This document shows positions 42,297 through 51,017 of a DNA stretch of 64,000 nucleotides, one piece after another. The position numbers and the translations under genes are program-made. Source of the DNA: Arthrobacter sp. Leaf337 (GTDB taxonomy: Bacteria; Actinomycetota; Actinomycetes; Actinomycetales; Micrococcaceae); NCBI RefSeq assembly GCF_001423745.1, contig NZ_LMPC01000001.1, positions 63,923-127,922 on the forward strand. Reading direction: 5' to 3'. Under the pieces are notes generated by a model. That model searched no databases. It was not told where the DNA came from and saw nothing but the letters and a program-made list of their open reading frames with translations. Within the stretch, counting starts at the first letter, position 1; each line of letters opens with the position of its first letter.

Positions 42297-43691
42297 GTGC
42301 CACAGAGTCGTGCCATTGCTCCCCCGAACTCCCGCACGCGCGGCCAACAGATCGCCATAGCGCTCCTTGCCTTGCTCCTCATTGCCTTGCTGGGTTTCTA
42401 CACCGTGGTCACCGGCCGCATCACCGAAGGATCATCGAGGCTCAAGGACGGAGCCGGCCAGGCCTCCGCAGGCGCCGATCAGCTCAAGGACGGCGCCGGG
42501 AAGCTCGCCGCCGGCGCCACGCTGGCAGACACCGGGGCCGGCAGGCTAGCCGCCGGGGCGCAGAAGGTCCGCGCCGGCATCACCGATCGGCTGGCCCCCG
42601 GTGCGGACCAACTCCAGGCCGGAGCCGAGAAACTTGCGGCCGGTGCGGTGAAGATCGAGACGGACGTCACGACGAAGCTCGCCCCGGGGGTGTACAAGGT
42701 CGATGACGGTGCCGGCAAACTGGCTGCCGGCGCGGTACAGCTCTCCGCAGCGCTGACGCCCACTGCATCCGGGACCGCGGAGAATAACCTCGCCGACGGC
42801 GCGACCCGGCTCAGCGCCGGTGCATCCAAGCTGGAAGCCGGCGCCGGCCAGCTTGCTGCCGGAACAGACCAGCTCAAGGGCTACCGCGGGGCCAACGGCA
42901 ACCCGGAAACGGGCACGGGCACCGCTGCCCTTGCGCAGGCGCTGGAGCTGCTGCAGGCCGCCGCGAACGATCCCGTACAGGGACTCGTGCCGCTTTCGGT
43001 CGTCAGGGACAAGATCGCGAAGATCACCGCAGGTGCCCACAAGCTGGACGCCGGCGCCACCCAGCTGCAGTCCGGCGCCTCACGGCTCCACGAAGGCACC
43101 GCGGAACTGCAGGCCGGGGCCGGCAAGCTGACCGCCGGCTTTACCACCCTAAGCGGCAAACTCAACAGCCAGGATCCGGAAAACCCCGGTGTTGTCCTTG
43201 GCACCCGGCTCCTCGCGGACGGGACCGCCAAGATCAGGGTGGGCATGGACGGCGTACCCGGGAACCCGGATCGTCCGGGCCTGCTCAAGGCCGCCGCAAG
43301 CATGACCGAAGGTTCGGCCCGGCTGGCCGCTGGAACCGGGACCTTGAATGCCGGCATCAAGGGCGACCCGGCAGATCCCGCGAACCCCGGCCTGCTGGGT
43401 GGTTCGGAGGCCCTTGCCGTCGGAGCAGCGCAGCTCTCGGAAGGCAACACCAAGCTGGCCTCCGGTTCCACGCAGCTGGCCACCGGGTCGGGCAAGCTCG
43501 CGGAGGGGAACGCGAAGGTGGCGGCCGGGACGGAAACGCTCTACTCAAGTGCGGCCGCGGTCTCACCATCCGACATGGTGGGGCAGCCCGACGCGGTTAC
43601 GGCCGTCGGCATGGTCGGCGTCCTGGGGCTTGGTTCAGTGGGCGCGTATGCCGCCTTGCGCAACCGGCGGAAAGCCGGCGAACCGGTGTGA
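42297..43691 (+). CDS. Membrane-tethered X-X-X-Leu-X-X-Gly heptad-repeat protein
   Basis: 464 residues from GTG 42297, with AGAGGA about 8 nt upstream. One membrane helix (about residues 18-38, IAIALLALLLIALLGFYTVV) follows a short cytoplasmic tail. The body is about 20 degenerate heptads of the type AGAxxLxxGAxxLxAG, the pattern of the YhgE/Pip central domain. Unlike YhgE it has no multi-spanning permease domain; a second hydrophobic segment near the C-terminus (VGMVGVLGLGSVGAYAAL) ends in RNRRKAG. The repeats suggest a long extracytoplasmic rod. Related heptad domains occur in phage-receptor and secretion-linked proteins; function here is unknown. It is single-gene, convergent with the HAD gene. 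Confidence 0.75.
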   Translation: MPQSRAIAPPNSRTRGQQIAIALLALLLIALLGFYTVVTGRITEGSSRLKDGAGQASAGADQLKDGAGKLAAGATLADTGAGRLAAGAQKVRAGITDRLAPGADQLQAGAEKLAAGAVKIETDVTTKLAPGVYKVDDGAGKLAAGAVQLSAALTPTASGTAENNLADGATRLSAGASKLEAGAGQLAAGTDQLKGYRGANGNPETGTGTAALAQALELLQAAANDPVQGLVPLSVVRDKIAKITAGAHKLDAGATQLQSGASRLHEGTAELQAGAGKLTAGFTTLSGKLNSQDPENPGVVLGTRLLADGTAKIRVGMDGVPGNPDRPGLLKAAASMTEGSARLAAGTGTLNAGIKGDPADPANPGLLGGSEALAVGAAQLSEGNTKLASGSTQLATGSGKLAEGNAKVAAGTETLYSSAAAVSPSDMVGQPDAVTAVGMVGVLGLGSVGAYAALRNRRKAGEPV

Positions 43692-43699
43692 TCATGCCA

Positions 43700-43728
43700 G
43701 TGGCCCCGCCCGGACCGGGCGGGGCCAC
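43700..43728. terminator. Terminator between the heptad-repeat gene and the HAD gene
   Basis: Perfect 13-bp inverted repeat GTGGCCCCGCCCG (43700-43712) with 43716-43728 and loop GAC, between two convergent stops. No U tract on either side. Confidence 0.7.
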
Positions 43729-43738
43729 CGGCAGGGGG

Positions 43739-44476
43739 CTATCCCAGCAACTCGACGAGCGACCCCACCTGGTGGCCGGCAAAAACAGACTCCGTTTCAC
43801 CGCTGCGGTTCAGCCATACGCCCAGCAGGCCGGCCGCCGTCGAACCTTCCGCGTCCAGCAGGCGGTTGTCTCCCACATAGAGTGTTTCAGCGGCGCTGCT
43901 GCCAAGGAGGCGTACGCCCTCGAGGTAGATGGCCGGATCCGGTTTGGGCACGCCCACGGTGTCCGTGCCCACCAGCACCCTGATCCGTTGAAGCCCCGCA
44001 GTATCCAGCTTCACCCGCTGGTAATCGTGCACGTTGTTGCTCACCGCTCCGTAGGGAATTCCTGCGGCGTCGAGGGCGTCCAGCACAGGGGCCACGTCTT
44101 CAAAGGCACGGACATAGCCGTGCTGCAGGGCGGCGTAGGACGTAACCCACGCGTGGGATTCCTCCCCCTCTTCCAGTTCCACCCCGAAATGTCCCAGGGC
44201 GGCCCGCCCGCGGAGGAGCCGCTGCTCGTTGAAAGTCAGCTCCCCGGCCAGGTAGCGGTCATAGAAATGTGTGGTTTCGTGCGTGAAGATCCGCCCGAAT
44301 TTCTCCCACCCGGCCTGGTCCAGGCCGGGCAGGAGATGCTCGCTGACATCACGCAGCGCCGTGGTCATGGCGTATTCGAGGTCCACGAGGGTGTCGTCAA
44401 TATCGAACAGCACGCCCCGGATGACGCCGAAGCCCGTGTGCAGCACACGGCCGCCGTCGCCACGCAGTGCAGTCAT
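43739..44476 (-). CDS. HAD-superfamily hydrolase
   Basis: 245 residues. HAD motif I is FDIDDTLVDLEYA (about residues 24-36), motif II is in AVSNNVHDYQ, motif III Lys in VGVPKPDPAIYLEGV and motif IV in LYVGDNRLLDAEGS. It is a C1-cap phosphatase of the phosphoglycolate-phosphatase-like group; the substrate is unknown. Its ATG shares an A with the gltX stop (TGATG), so it is coupled to gltX. Convergent with the heptad-repeat gene. Confidence 0.85.
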   Translation of the reverse strand: MTALRGDGGRVLHTGFGVIRGVLFDIDDTLVDLEYAMTTALRDVSEHLLPGLDQAGWEKFGRIFTHETTHFYDRYLAGELTFNEQRLLRGRAALGHFGVELEEGEESHAWVTSYAALQHGYVRAFEDVAPVLDALDAAGIPYGAVSNNVHDYQRVKLDTAGLQRIRVLVGTDTVGVPKPDPAIYLEGVRLLGSSAAETLYVGDNRLLDAEGSTAAGLLGVWLNRSGETESVFAGHQVGSLVELLG

Positions 44477-45990
44477 CAGCCGCGGAAAGCGTGCAGGCGG
44501 GCCAACGAGGATGCCTTGCCCAGGATCACCATTGACTCAAAGAGCGGCGGTGAAATCCGGCGCCCGGAAATGGCCGTCCGGACCGGGCCGAAGGCCAGCC
44601 TCGGCTTCACGCCCAGGCCTTCCACGAGCGCCTGCTTCAGCGCGGCCTGGATGCTCTCGGCGTTCCAGTCAGCCACGGCGTCGAGGGCTGCGATTGCCGC
44701 GTCCAGCACCTCGGTGAGGTTTTCCGGCAGTCCCTTGCGGGCGTCGTCCGCAACGTCGATGGCGTCATCGTTCTTGAACAGGAAGGAAATCATCTCGGGA
44801 GCCTCGCCCAGCAGGGCGATGCGCTCCTGGATCAGAGGTGCTGCCTCAGCAAGGATCTCCTCTTCGCGGGCCGTAAGGCTCTCCCCCACGAGGCCGGCTG
44901 CGCGGAGGTAAGGAACGAGACGGCCCCTGAAGTCGTTCGCTTCCAGCATCCGGATGTGCGTGCCGTTGATCGCTTCGGCCTTCTTGATGTCAAAGCGTGC
45001 CGGGTTGGCCAGTACGTCGTGGACGTCGAAGTGCTCGATGAGCTGTTCCACCGTGAAAATGTCTTCGTCGGCGGACAGGCTCCAGCCCAGCAGGGAGAGG
45101 TAGTTGAGCAGGCCCTCGGGGATGAATCCGCGGTCCCGGAGCAGGAACAGGTTGGACTGCGGATCACGCTTGGACAGCTTCTTGTTGCCCTCGCCCATCA
45201 CGTAGGGAAGGTGGCCGAACACCGGCATGTAGTTTGCGACGCCGATGTCCATCAGCGCGCGGATCAGCACCACCTGGCGGGGGGTGGAGGACAGCAGGTC
45301 CTCGCCGCGCAGGACGTGGGTGATCCCCATGAGCGCGTCATCCACCGGGTTCACCAGGGTGTACAGCGGGGAGCCGTCGGCGCGGACAATCACGTAGTCC
45401 GGGATGCTTCCGGCCTTGAAGGTAATTTCGCCGCGGACCATGTCGGTGAAGGTGACGTCCTCATCGGGCATGCGGACACGGAGCACCGGTTCGCGGCCTT
45501 CCGCCTTGAACGCGGCAAGCTGCTCCTCGGTCAGTTCACGGTCGAAGTTGTCGTAGCCGAGCTTGGGGTCGCGGCCGGCGGCACGGTGGCGCGCTTCAAC
45601 TTCATCCGGCGAGGAGTAGCACTCGTAGGCGTAGCCGGCTTCCAGCAGCTTGGCCACGACGTCCTTGTAGAGATCCAGGCGCTGTGACTGGCGGTACGGC
45701 TCGTGCGGTCCGCCTGTTTCCACGCCCTCTTCCCACGAGATGCCCAACCACTTCAGGGCCTCGAGCAACTGCTCGTAGCTCTCTTCCGAGTCCCGCGCCG
45801 CGTCCGTGTCCTCAATGCGGAAGACAAAGGTTCCCTGGGTATGCCGGGCATATGCCCAGTTAAACAGCGCCGTGCGGATCAGGCCGACGTGCGGCGTGCC
45901 CGTGGGCGACGGGCAGAACCGCACCCGGACCGGGGTTTCGGCGGTGACGGCAGGACTGGAGACGGCGTTGGACACAGAAGGAGTAGTCAT
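44476..45990 (-). CDS. gltX: Glutamyl-tRNA synthetase
   Basis: 504 residues. Class I motifs: [20 protein letters not shown] (HIGH equivalent HVGL) and [11 protein letters not shown] (KMSKS equivalent). An N-terminal leader of about 18 residues precedes the catalytic domain. With no glnS visible here, it is probably non-discriminating and also charges tRNA-Gln with Glu for GatCAB amidation. tRNA-Glu and tRNA-Gln genes lie 2.5-4.5 kb away on the same strand. Confidence 0.95.
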   Translation of the reverse strand: MTTPSVSNAVSSPAVTAETPVRVRFCPSPTGTPHVGLIRTALFNWAYARHTQGTFVFRIEDTDAARDSEESYEQLLEALKWLGISWEEGVETGGPHEPYRQSQRLDLYKDVVAKLLEAGYAYECYSSPDEVEARHRAAGRDPKLGYDNFDRELTEEQLAAFKAEGREPVLRVRMPDEDVTFTDMVRGEITFKAGSIPDYVIVRADGSPLYTLVNPVDDALMGITHVLRGEDLLSSTPRQVVLIRALMDIGVANYMPVFGHLPYVMGEGNKKLSKRDPQSNLFLLRDRGFIPEGLLNYLSLLGWSLSADEDIFTVEQLIEHFDVHDVLANPARFDIKKAEAINGTHIRMLEANDFRGRLVPYLRAAGLVGESLTAREEEILAEAAPLIQERIALLGEAPEMISFLFKNDDAIDVADDARKGLPENLTEVLDAAIAALDAVADWNAESIQAALKQALVEGLGVKPRLAFGPVRTAISGRRISPPLFESMVILGKASSLARLHAFRG

Positions 45991-46034
45991 AGTGACTCCA
46001 ACTTTACCGCCTGCCCGGAGGCCGGGCCTCGCCG

Positions 46035-46811
46035 CTAGCGCCGGACGATCGGGTTGGAGAGCCGGCCGATGCCTTCGATCTCCACCTCAAAGCGGTCGCC
46101 GGCCGCAACCACGCCCACACCAGCGGGCGTACCGGTCATAATCACGTCGCCGGGAAGCAGCGTGAAGGCCTGGGAGACCACCGAGACGAGCTCGCGGACG
46201 CCCCGGATCATCTGGCTCGTGCTGCCGTCCTGGCGCAGTTCCCCATTGAGCCGGCCCTGGATCCGGAGGTCCTCGGTGTCCAGCTCGGTTTCGATCCACG
46301 GGCCCAGCGGCGCCGAAGTGTCAAAGCCCTTGGCCCGTGCCCACTGCAGGTCCGTCTTCTGGACGTCGCGGGCGGTGAGGTCGTTGCCGCAGGTGTAGCC
46401 GAAGATGACGTCATCCACGCGGTCCTCGGGCACGTCCTTGCAGATGCGGCCGATGACGACGCACAGCTCGGCCTCGAAAGAGACTTCCTCGGAGAATTCG
46501 GGCAGCACGATGGGATCGTTGGGGCCGATCACCGAGGTGTTCGGCTTCAGGAACAGCAGCGGCTGCTTGGGGACCTCGTTGCCCAGTTCCGCGGCATGCT
46601 CGACGAAGTTGCGGCCCACGCCCACCACTTTGCTGCGCGGAATGATCGGCGCGAGGAGGCGAACGTCCTCCAGCTTGTGCTTTATTGTGGTTCGTTCCAC
46701 GCCGTGAAAGAAGGGGTCGCCCTTGATAACAGTGACTACCTCACTGCCGGGCTCGCCTTCAACAACACCGTAGAGGGGATCAGAATCAGCTACAAAACGG
46801 GCGATACGCAT
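46035..46811 (-). CDS. Fumarylacetoacetate hydrolase family protein
   Basis: 258 residues from ATG 46811 ([19 protein letters not shown]); the frame extends to 47186 but overlaps the MBL gene. Metal-binding and catalytic blocks: [25 protein letters not shown] and [14 protein letters not shown], then [17 protein letters not shown]-family proteins include acylpyruvases, oxaloacetate decarboxylases and aromatic degradation hydrolases; the specific reaction is not clear. It sits upstream of gltX on the same strand (44-nt gap). Confidence 0.88.
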   Translation of the reverse strand: MRIARFVADSDPLYGVVEGEPGSEVVTVIKGDPFFHGVERTTIKHKLEDVRLLAPIIPRSKVVGVGRNFVEHAAELGNEVPKQPLLFLKPNTSVIGPNDPIVLPEFSEEVSFEAELCVVIGRICKDVPEDRVDDVIFGYTCGNDLTARDVQKTDLQWARAKGFDTSAPLGPWIETELDTEDLRIQGRLNGELRQDGSTSQMIRGVRELVSVVSQAFTLLPGDVIMTGTPAGVGVVAAGDRFEVEIEGIGRLSNPIVRR

Positions 46812-46896
46812 GGTTCCTAGCGTACAGTCTCCGCTCGGGCGTCCCGCCGCGGGCACTGCCGCGCCAGCACCGCGCCGGAGCCCGGCGTCCCGGTGC

Positions 46897-47679
46897 TCAG
46901 CTGCGGAGGAACTCCAGCTGGGCGGCCACGGAGTTTTCAGCGGCCGCACGGACGGCGGGGTCGATATCCGCATAGACGGCATCAGTGATTTCGCCCACTC
47001 CCGCAGATGGACCAAGGTCCGCCAGGGCAGCCCGGATCTGCGCGAGCCGTTCGTGCCGGTGGTTCCGGTAGGCACGGACAACTTCATCGAGCGCCGGGAG
47101 CACGGCTCCGTGACCGGGCAGCACGGTGGCCGGGCCAATGCCCTCAAGCCTGTCGAGGGTTGCCAGATAGTCGCCCAGTTTGCCATCGGGGAAGTCCAGC
47201 ACCGTGGTGCCGCGGCCCAGAACTGTGTCGCCGGTCAGCACCGATCCGTGCCGGCCGTCAGCGGGCAGATGAAAACAGAGCGAGTCCGAGGTGTGGCCGG
47301 GCGTGGCAATCACACGTATCTCAACCCCCGCCGCGAGGATGGTTTCCCCGTCAGCCAGGGGAATCCCGCCGTGACAGTGCCGTGCATCTGCTGCGCGCAC
47401 TGGCGCCCCGGTGAGCTCGTGGAAGCGCGCCGCCGCCGCGGTGTGGTCGGCATGACGGTGCGTGATGAGAATGAGCTCCACCCTCCCTGCCCCGGCCAGT
47501 TCCCGCAGGTGCTGTTCGTCCAGCGGCCCGGGGTCCACCACCACGGTGCCGCCCGCATCGGGGCCGCCCAGCAGGTATGAATTGGTCCCGTCAAGGCTCA
47601 TGGGTCCGGGGTTGGGTGCTAGCCGGAACCGCGTCAGGTCGCTGGCCGGAAGAATCGACGGAAAGGATTCGGGATTCAC
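46897..47679 (-). CDS. MBL-fold hydrolase (LACTB2-like)
   Basis: 260 residues. The zinc site HxHxDH is TAAAA-flanked ITHRHADHTA, with the further ligand His in TPGHTSDSLC, Asp in TGDTVLGRG and His in LPGHG. The C-terminal helical domain (HRHERLAQIRAALADLG) is typical of LACTB2/GloB-related hydrolases of nucleic acid or thioester substrates. It ends 85 nt before the FAH gene and begins downstream of the ilvE terminator. Confidence 0.86.
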   Translation of the reverse strand: MNPESFPSILPASDLTRFRLAPNPGPMSLDGTNSYLLGGPDAGGTVVVDPGPLDEQHLRELAGAGRVELILITHRHADHTAAAARFHELTGAPVRAADARHCHGGIPLADGETILAAGVEIRVIATPGHTSDSLCFHLPADGRHGSVLTGDTVLGRGTTVLDFPDGKLGDYLATLDRLEGIGPATVLPGHGAVLPALDEVVRAYRNHRHERLAQIRAALADLGPSAGVGEITDAVYADIDPAVRAAAENSVAAQLEFLRS

Positions 47680-47700
47680 CCACCCATCTTCGCACTGTTA

Positions 47701-47753
47701 ACGCACGACGCCGGGTGGGCCGTAATGCTTACGGCCCACCCGGCGTCGTGCGT
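47701..47753. terminator. ilvE terminator: 25-bp perfect inverted repeat
   Basis: 47701-47725 is fully complementary to 47729-47753, with loop TGC. It lies 17 nt after the ilvE stop and 22 nt upstream of the MBL gene start. The stem is longer than typical terminators, and only a short TTAAC follows on the ilvE strand. Confidence 0.75.
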
Positions 47754-47770
47754 CAGGAAAATGGGGAAAC

Positions 47771-48883
47771 TCAGGCGAGGCGCGTCAGCCAGCCGTGGGT
47801 GTCCTCGACCGTGCCCGTCTGGATGCCGAGAAGCTGCTCGCGGATGGCCATGGTGGTCTCCCCGGCCTTCGCATCCTCGGAGCCGATGAACTCGGTGGCG
47901 TCCTTGAGCACTCCGATGGGCGTGATGACAGCGGCAGTCCCGCAGGCGAAGACCTCGGTGATCTCGCCCGAGGCGACGCCGTCCCGCCATTCGTCCAGGG
48001 TGATCTTGCGCTCGGTGACGGTGCGGCCCATGTCCTTGGCCACCTGCATGACGGACATCCGGGTGACGCCTTCCAGGATGGTCCCGGTCAGGGCGGGGGT
48101 GACCAGCGAGCCGTCCTTCATCACGAAGAAAACGTTCATGCCGCCGAGTTCTTCCACGGCGTTGTCATTGAACTGGTCCAGGAAGAGGACCTGCTTGCAG
48201 CCGTGGGCCTCGGCCTCCTGCTGGGCGATGAGGGAGGCTGCGTAGTTGCCGCCGCACTTGGCTGCACCGGTGCCGCCGCGGCCAGCCCGGGCATACTCCC
48301 GGGAGATCCAGATCGACACCGGCTTCAGCTCGCCGCCGAAGTAGTTTCCGGCCGGTGATGCAATCACGCGGAACGAGACTTCCCTGGCCGCGCGGACACC
48401 CAGGAACGCTTCCGTGGCGATCATGAACGGGCGCAAGTAGAGCGCCTCGCCGTCCCCGGCGGGAACCCACTCGCGGTCGGCCTGCACGAGTTCGCGGATG
48501 GCGCCGAGGAAATACTCTTCCGGCAGCTCCGGCAGCGCCAGCCTGCGGGCGGACTTGTTCAGCCGGGCGGCGTTGGCCTCCGGGCGGAACGTCCAGACCG
48601 AGCCGTCGACGTGGCGGTAGGCCTTGAGACCCTCGAAGATCTCCTGGCCGTAGTGCAGCACCGCCGCCGACGGGTCAAGCGAGATGGGACCGTATGCCTC
48701 AATGCGCGCGTCATGCCAGCCGCCCTTGCCGTTCTCGTCGACGCTGTAGTCGACAATCGCAGTGTGGTCGGTGAAATAGTTGCCGAATCCCGGGTTCGCC
48801 AGGATGGCTGCTCGCTCTTCAGCAGACTTCGGGGTTACCGACGGCTGATGGGTGAATTCGACGCCATGGGCAGTCTGAGTCAT
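47771..48883 (-). CDS. ilvE: Branched-chain amino acid aminotransferase
   Basis: 370 residues. PLP lysine is in KCGGNYAASLIAQQEAEAHG; FGTAAVITPIG-type phosphate loop appears as ACGTAAVITPIG, and YFGGELKPVSIWISREYARAG is a class IV feature. It catalyses the last step of Leu/Ile/Val synthesis. It stands downstream of leuB on the same strand (102-nt gap) and ends at a strong terminator. Confidence 0.95.
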   Translation of the reverse strand: MTQTAHGVEFTHQPSVTPKSAEERAAILANPGFGNYFTDHTAIVDYSVDENGKGGWHDARIEAYGPISLDPSAAVLHYGQEIFEGLKAYRHVDGSVWTFRPEANAARLNKSARRLALPELPEEYFLGAIRELVQADREWVPAGDGEALYLRPFMIATEAFLGVRAAREVSFRVIASPAGNYFGGELKPVSIWISREYARAGRGGTGAAKCGGNYAASLIAQQEAEAHGCKQVLFLDQFNDNAVEELGGMNVFFVMKDGSLVTPALTGTILEGVTRMSVMQVAKDMGRTVTERKITLDEWRDGVASGEITEVFACGTAAVITPIGVLKDATEFIGSEDAKAGETTMAIREQLLGIQTGTVEDTHGWLTRLA

Positions 48884-48985
48884 GGTTCCTCCACGGTCGG
48901 CTGCCTGGTGTGTGAACGTGGTTCAGCGTCGGACCACGGCAGCATTATTGGTGATTCGAAACTAGCTTACGCCCGATGCGTGGCC

Positions 48986-50038
48986 CTAAACGGCGGCGGC
49001 GATTGCGTCACCGATCGCGCTGGTGGTGCGCTCCCGGCCATCCCGGGTTTCGACGTCGGCAATGACTGCCGCTTCGATCTTCTTCGCTGCCTCCGCATAG
49101 CCGAGGTGGTCCAGAAGCAGGGCCGCCGACAGGATTGCCGCCGTTGGATCGGCCTTTTGCTGACCGGCGATATCAGGGGCAGATCCGTGCACGGGTTCAA
49201 ACATGGACGGAGCGGTGCGTTCCATGTTGATGTTGCCCGAGGCCGCGAGGCCAATACCGCCGGTGACGGCAGCGGCGAGGTCGGTGATGATGTCACCGAA
49301 GAGGTTGTCCGTGACGATGACGTCGAAGCGTGCGGGGTCGGTGACCATGAAGATGGTGGCAGCATCGATGTGCAGGTAGTCGTGGGTGACGTCCGGGAAT
49401 TCCTGCGCCACCGCTTCGACTGTCCGCTTCCACAAATGGCCGGCGTAAACCAGGACATTGTGTTTGTGGACAAGGGTGACGTGCTTGCGCGGGCGTTCGC
49501 TGGCCCTGCGGAACGCGTCCCGGACAACCCGTTCCACGCCGTGGGCCGTGTTCAGCGAAACCTCGGTGGCAACCTCGTGCTTGGTCCCGGCACGCAGGGT
49601 GCCGCCGTTGCCTACATACGGACCCTCGGTGCCTTCGCGGACCACGATGAAATCGATGTCGCCGGGATTGGCCAGCGGGCTGCCGACCGTGCCGAAGAGG
49701 CGTGACGGGCGCAGGTTGACGAAGTGGTCCAGGCTGAAGCGAAGCTTCAGCAGCATCTCCCGTTCGATGATGCCGGAAGGGATCCGGGTGTCACCGGGGG
49801 CTGCACCGACGGCGCCGAAGAGGATGGCATCGTGGGTGCGGAGATCGCTGAGTACTTCCTCCGGAAGGGTCTCGCCTGTCTCAAGCCAATGCTGGGCTCC
49901 CAGCTTGTAGTGGGTCTGGTCCAGCGTGACGCCTTCGGCGGCTACAACCTTCTCCAACACTTTCAACGCTTCGGCGATGACTTCGGGGCCGATGCCGTCG
50001 CCGGGAATCACAGCAAGATTAATCGTGGGTGCGCTCAT
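48986..50038 (-). CDS. leuB: 3-isopropylmalate dehydrogenase
   Basis: 350 residues: [20 protein letters not shown] (start), [26 protein letters not shown] (substrate arginines) and [12 protein letters not shown] with the metal Asp. NAD site [25 protein letters not shown]. It follows LeuCD in the leucine pathway. The GTCTCAATAT element 41 nt upstream of its start matches the leuC operator. Confidence 0.95.
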   Translation of the reverse strand: MSAPTINLAVIPGDGIGPEVIAEALKVLEKVVAAEGVTLDQTHYKLGAQHWLETGETLPEEVLSDLRTHDAILFGAVGAAPGDTRIPSGIIEREMLLKLRFSLDHFVNLRPSRLFGTVGSPLANPGDIDFIVVREGTEGPYVGNGGTLRAGTKHEVATEVSLNTAHGVERVVRDAFRRASERPRKHVTLVHKHNVLVYAGHLWKRTVEAVAQEFPDVTHDYLHIDAATIFMVTDPARFDVIVTDNLFGDIITDLAAAVTGGIGLAASGNINMERTAPSMFEPVHGSAPDIAGQQKADPTAAILSAALLLDHLGYAEAAKKIEAAVIADVETRDGRERTTSAIGDAIAAAV

Positions 50039-50076
50039 CGTTTCAGCGTAACCAAGCTATCCACATGATGGTCAAG

Positions 50077-50093
50077 TCGTCTCAATATTCGAA
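50077..50093. promoter_or_regulatory. LtbR-like operator upstream of leuB
   Basis: TCGTCTCAATATTCGAA at 50077-50093 contains GTCTCAATAT (50079-50088), identical to the leuC-strand core of the operator at 36793-36807. The second arm is degenerate. Position about 40 nt before the leuB start suits a repressor. Confidence 0.6.
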
Positions 50094-50119
50094 CAGCCAG
50101 GATTGCTGGACGGTGCGTA

Positions 50120-50929
50120 TCAGCGGCCTGGCAGGGGCGAGGCGACGACGGCAACGTTCTTACCCCACGGATCCTCCGTGTAGCAGCTGATAAGGACCAA
50201 CCGGTTGGGAACCACCGCCCAGATGGGGCTGTCCTTCAGGGTGGCCTTCGTGTAAGTGGTCACGGAGTCCACCCTGTAGGTGATGGCGCCGGTGGACGTG
50301 GCAACTGTCAGCTCGTCCCCGGCCGCGGCGGCGGAACTCAAGTGGTTGAACGGCGCGTCAAGCCCCTCCCAGCTGTGGCCGATGACATAGCTGGTGTTCA
50401 CGGAGCCAGCGCCGGGCGTCCCGAGGTTCGCGAGCCAGTAGCCATCCATCGTCTCCGGTGGCACGATGCTGTGGCTTGCGGCGTCGACCGACTCCGGTTC
50501 CAGGGGGTGCACCACAACGTCCATGCCGGCAGCCGGGTAGATGATGCGCTGCGGTGCCGCCGCCGCGGGATAGGAAGGAGCAGGCGGTGCCGCCGGGGCT
50601 GCACCGCCTGCGGCCAACGGCTCGGCAGGCAACGGTACGGCGTGCAACGCAACAGGATCCGTCTTTGCAACGGATTCCGCGGCCTGCGCTCCGGCGGCAG
50701 GCATCGTGGCCTGCGCCAGCGGATCCGGCAAGCGCCCGGACAGGACTATTGCCGCCGGTTCCCCGGCCGCAGTTGCTCCGTGGTTGCCGGATCCGGTCAC
50801 ACCGTAGGCCAGCCAGGCACCGAGAATCCCCGCGACGCAGAAGGCCAGCACCAGGAGGTCCCGGGTGTTAAGAACCAGGCTGCGGATACGGGCGGGATGC
50901 CTATGCCGGTACCGGACGTGACAGACCAT
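50120..50929 (-). CDS. Sortase, class F-like
   Basis: 269 residues from ATG 50929 with AGGAG 6 nt upstream. An N-terminal basic tail is followed by a membrane helix (about 24-45), an Ala/Pro-rich linker to about residue 125 and a sortase barrel. Catalytic His185 is in YVIGHSWEG and Cys249 in LISCYTEDP. Sortases need an Arg on the strand after Cys; here that strand is PWGKNVAVVASP and the Arg position (YRDNVVV in related proteins) is occupied by Gly/Lys. Activity may be altered. It lies 88 nt after a surface-protein gene that is probably its substrate. Confidence 0.8.
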   Translation of the reverse strand: MVCHVRYRHRHPARIRSLVLNTRDLLVLAFCVAGILGAWLAYGVTGSGNHGATAAGEPAAIVLSGRLPDPLAQATMPAAGAQAAESVAKTDPVALHAVPLPAEPLAAGGAAPAAPPAPSYPAAAAPQRIIYPAAGMDVVVHPLEPESVDAASHSIVPPETMDGYWLANLGTPGAGSVNTSYVIGHSWEGLDAPFNHLSSAAAAGDELTVATSTGAITYRVDSVTTYTKATLKDSPIWAVVPNRLVLISCYTEDPWGKNVAVVASPLPGR

Positions 50930-51017
50930 GCTGGGCTCCTGAAGATTTTGGGAAGGTGATGCACAACCGGAGGGCGGGTGCCGTAAGTTCACGGCACCCG
51001 CCCCGGGGTTTACAGTC

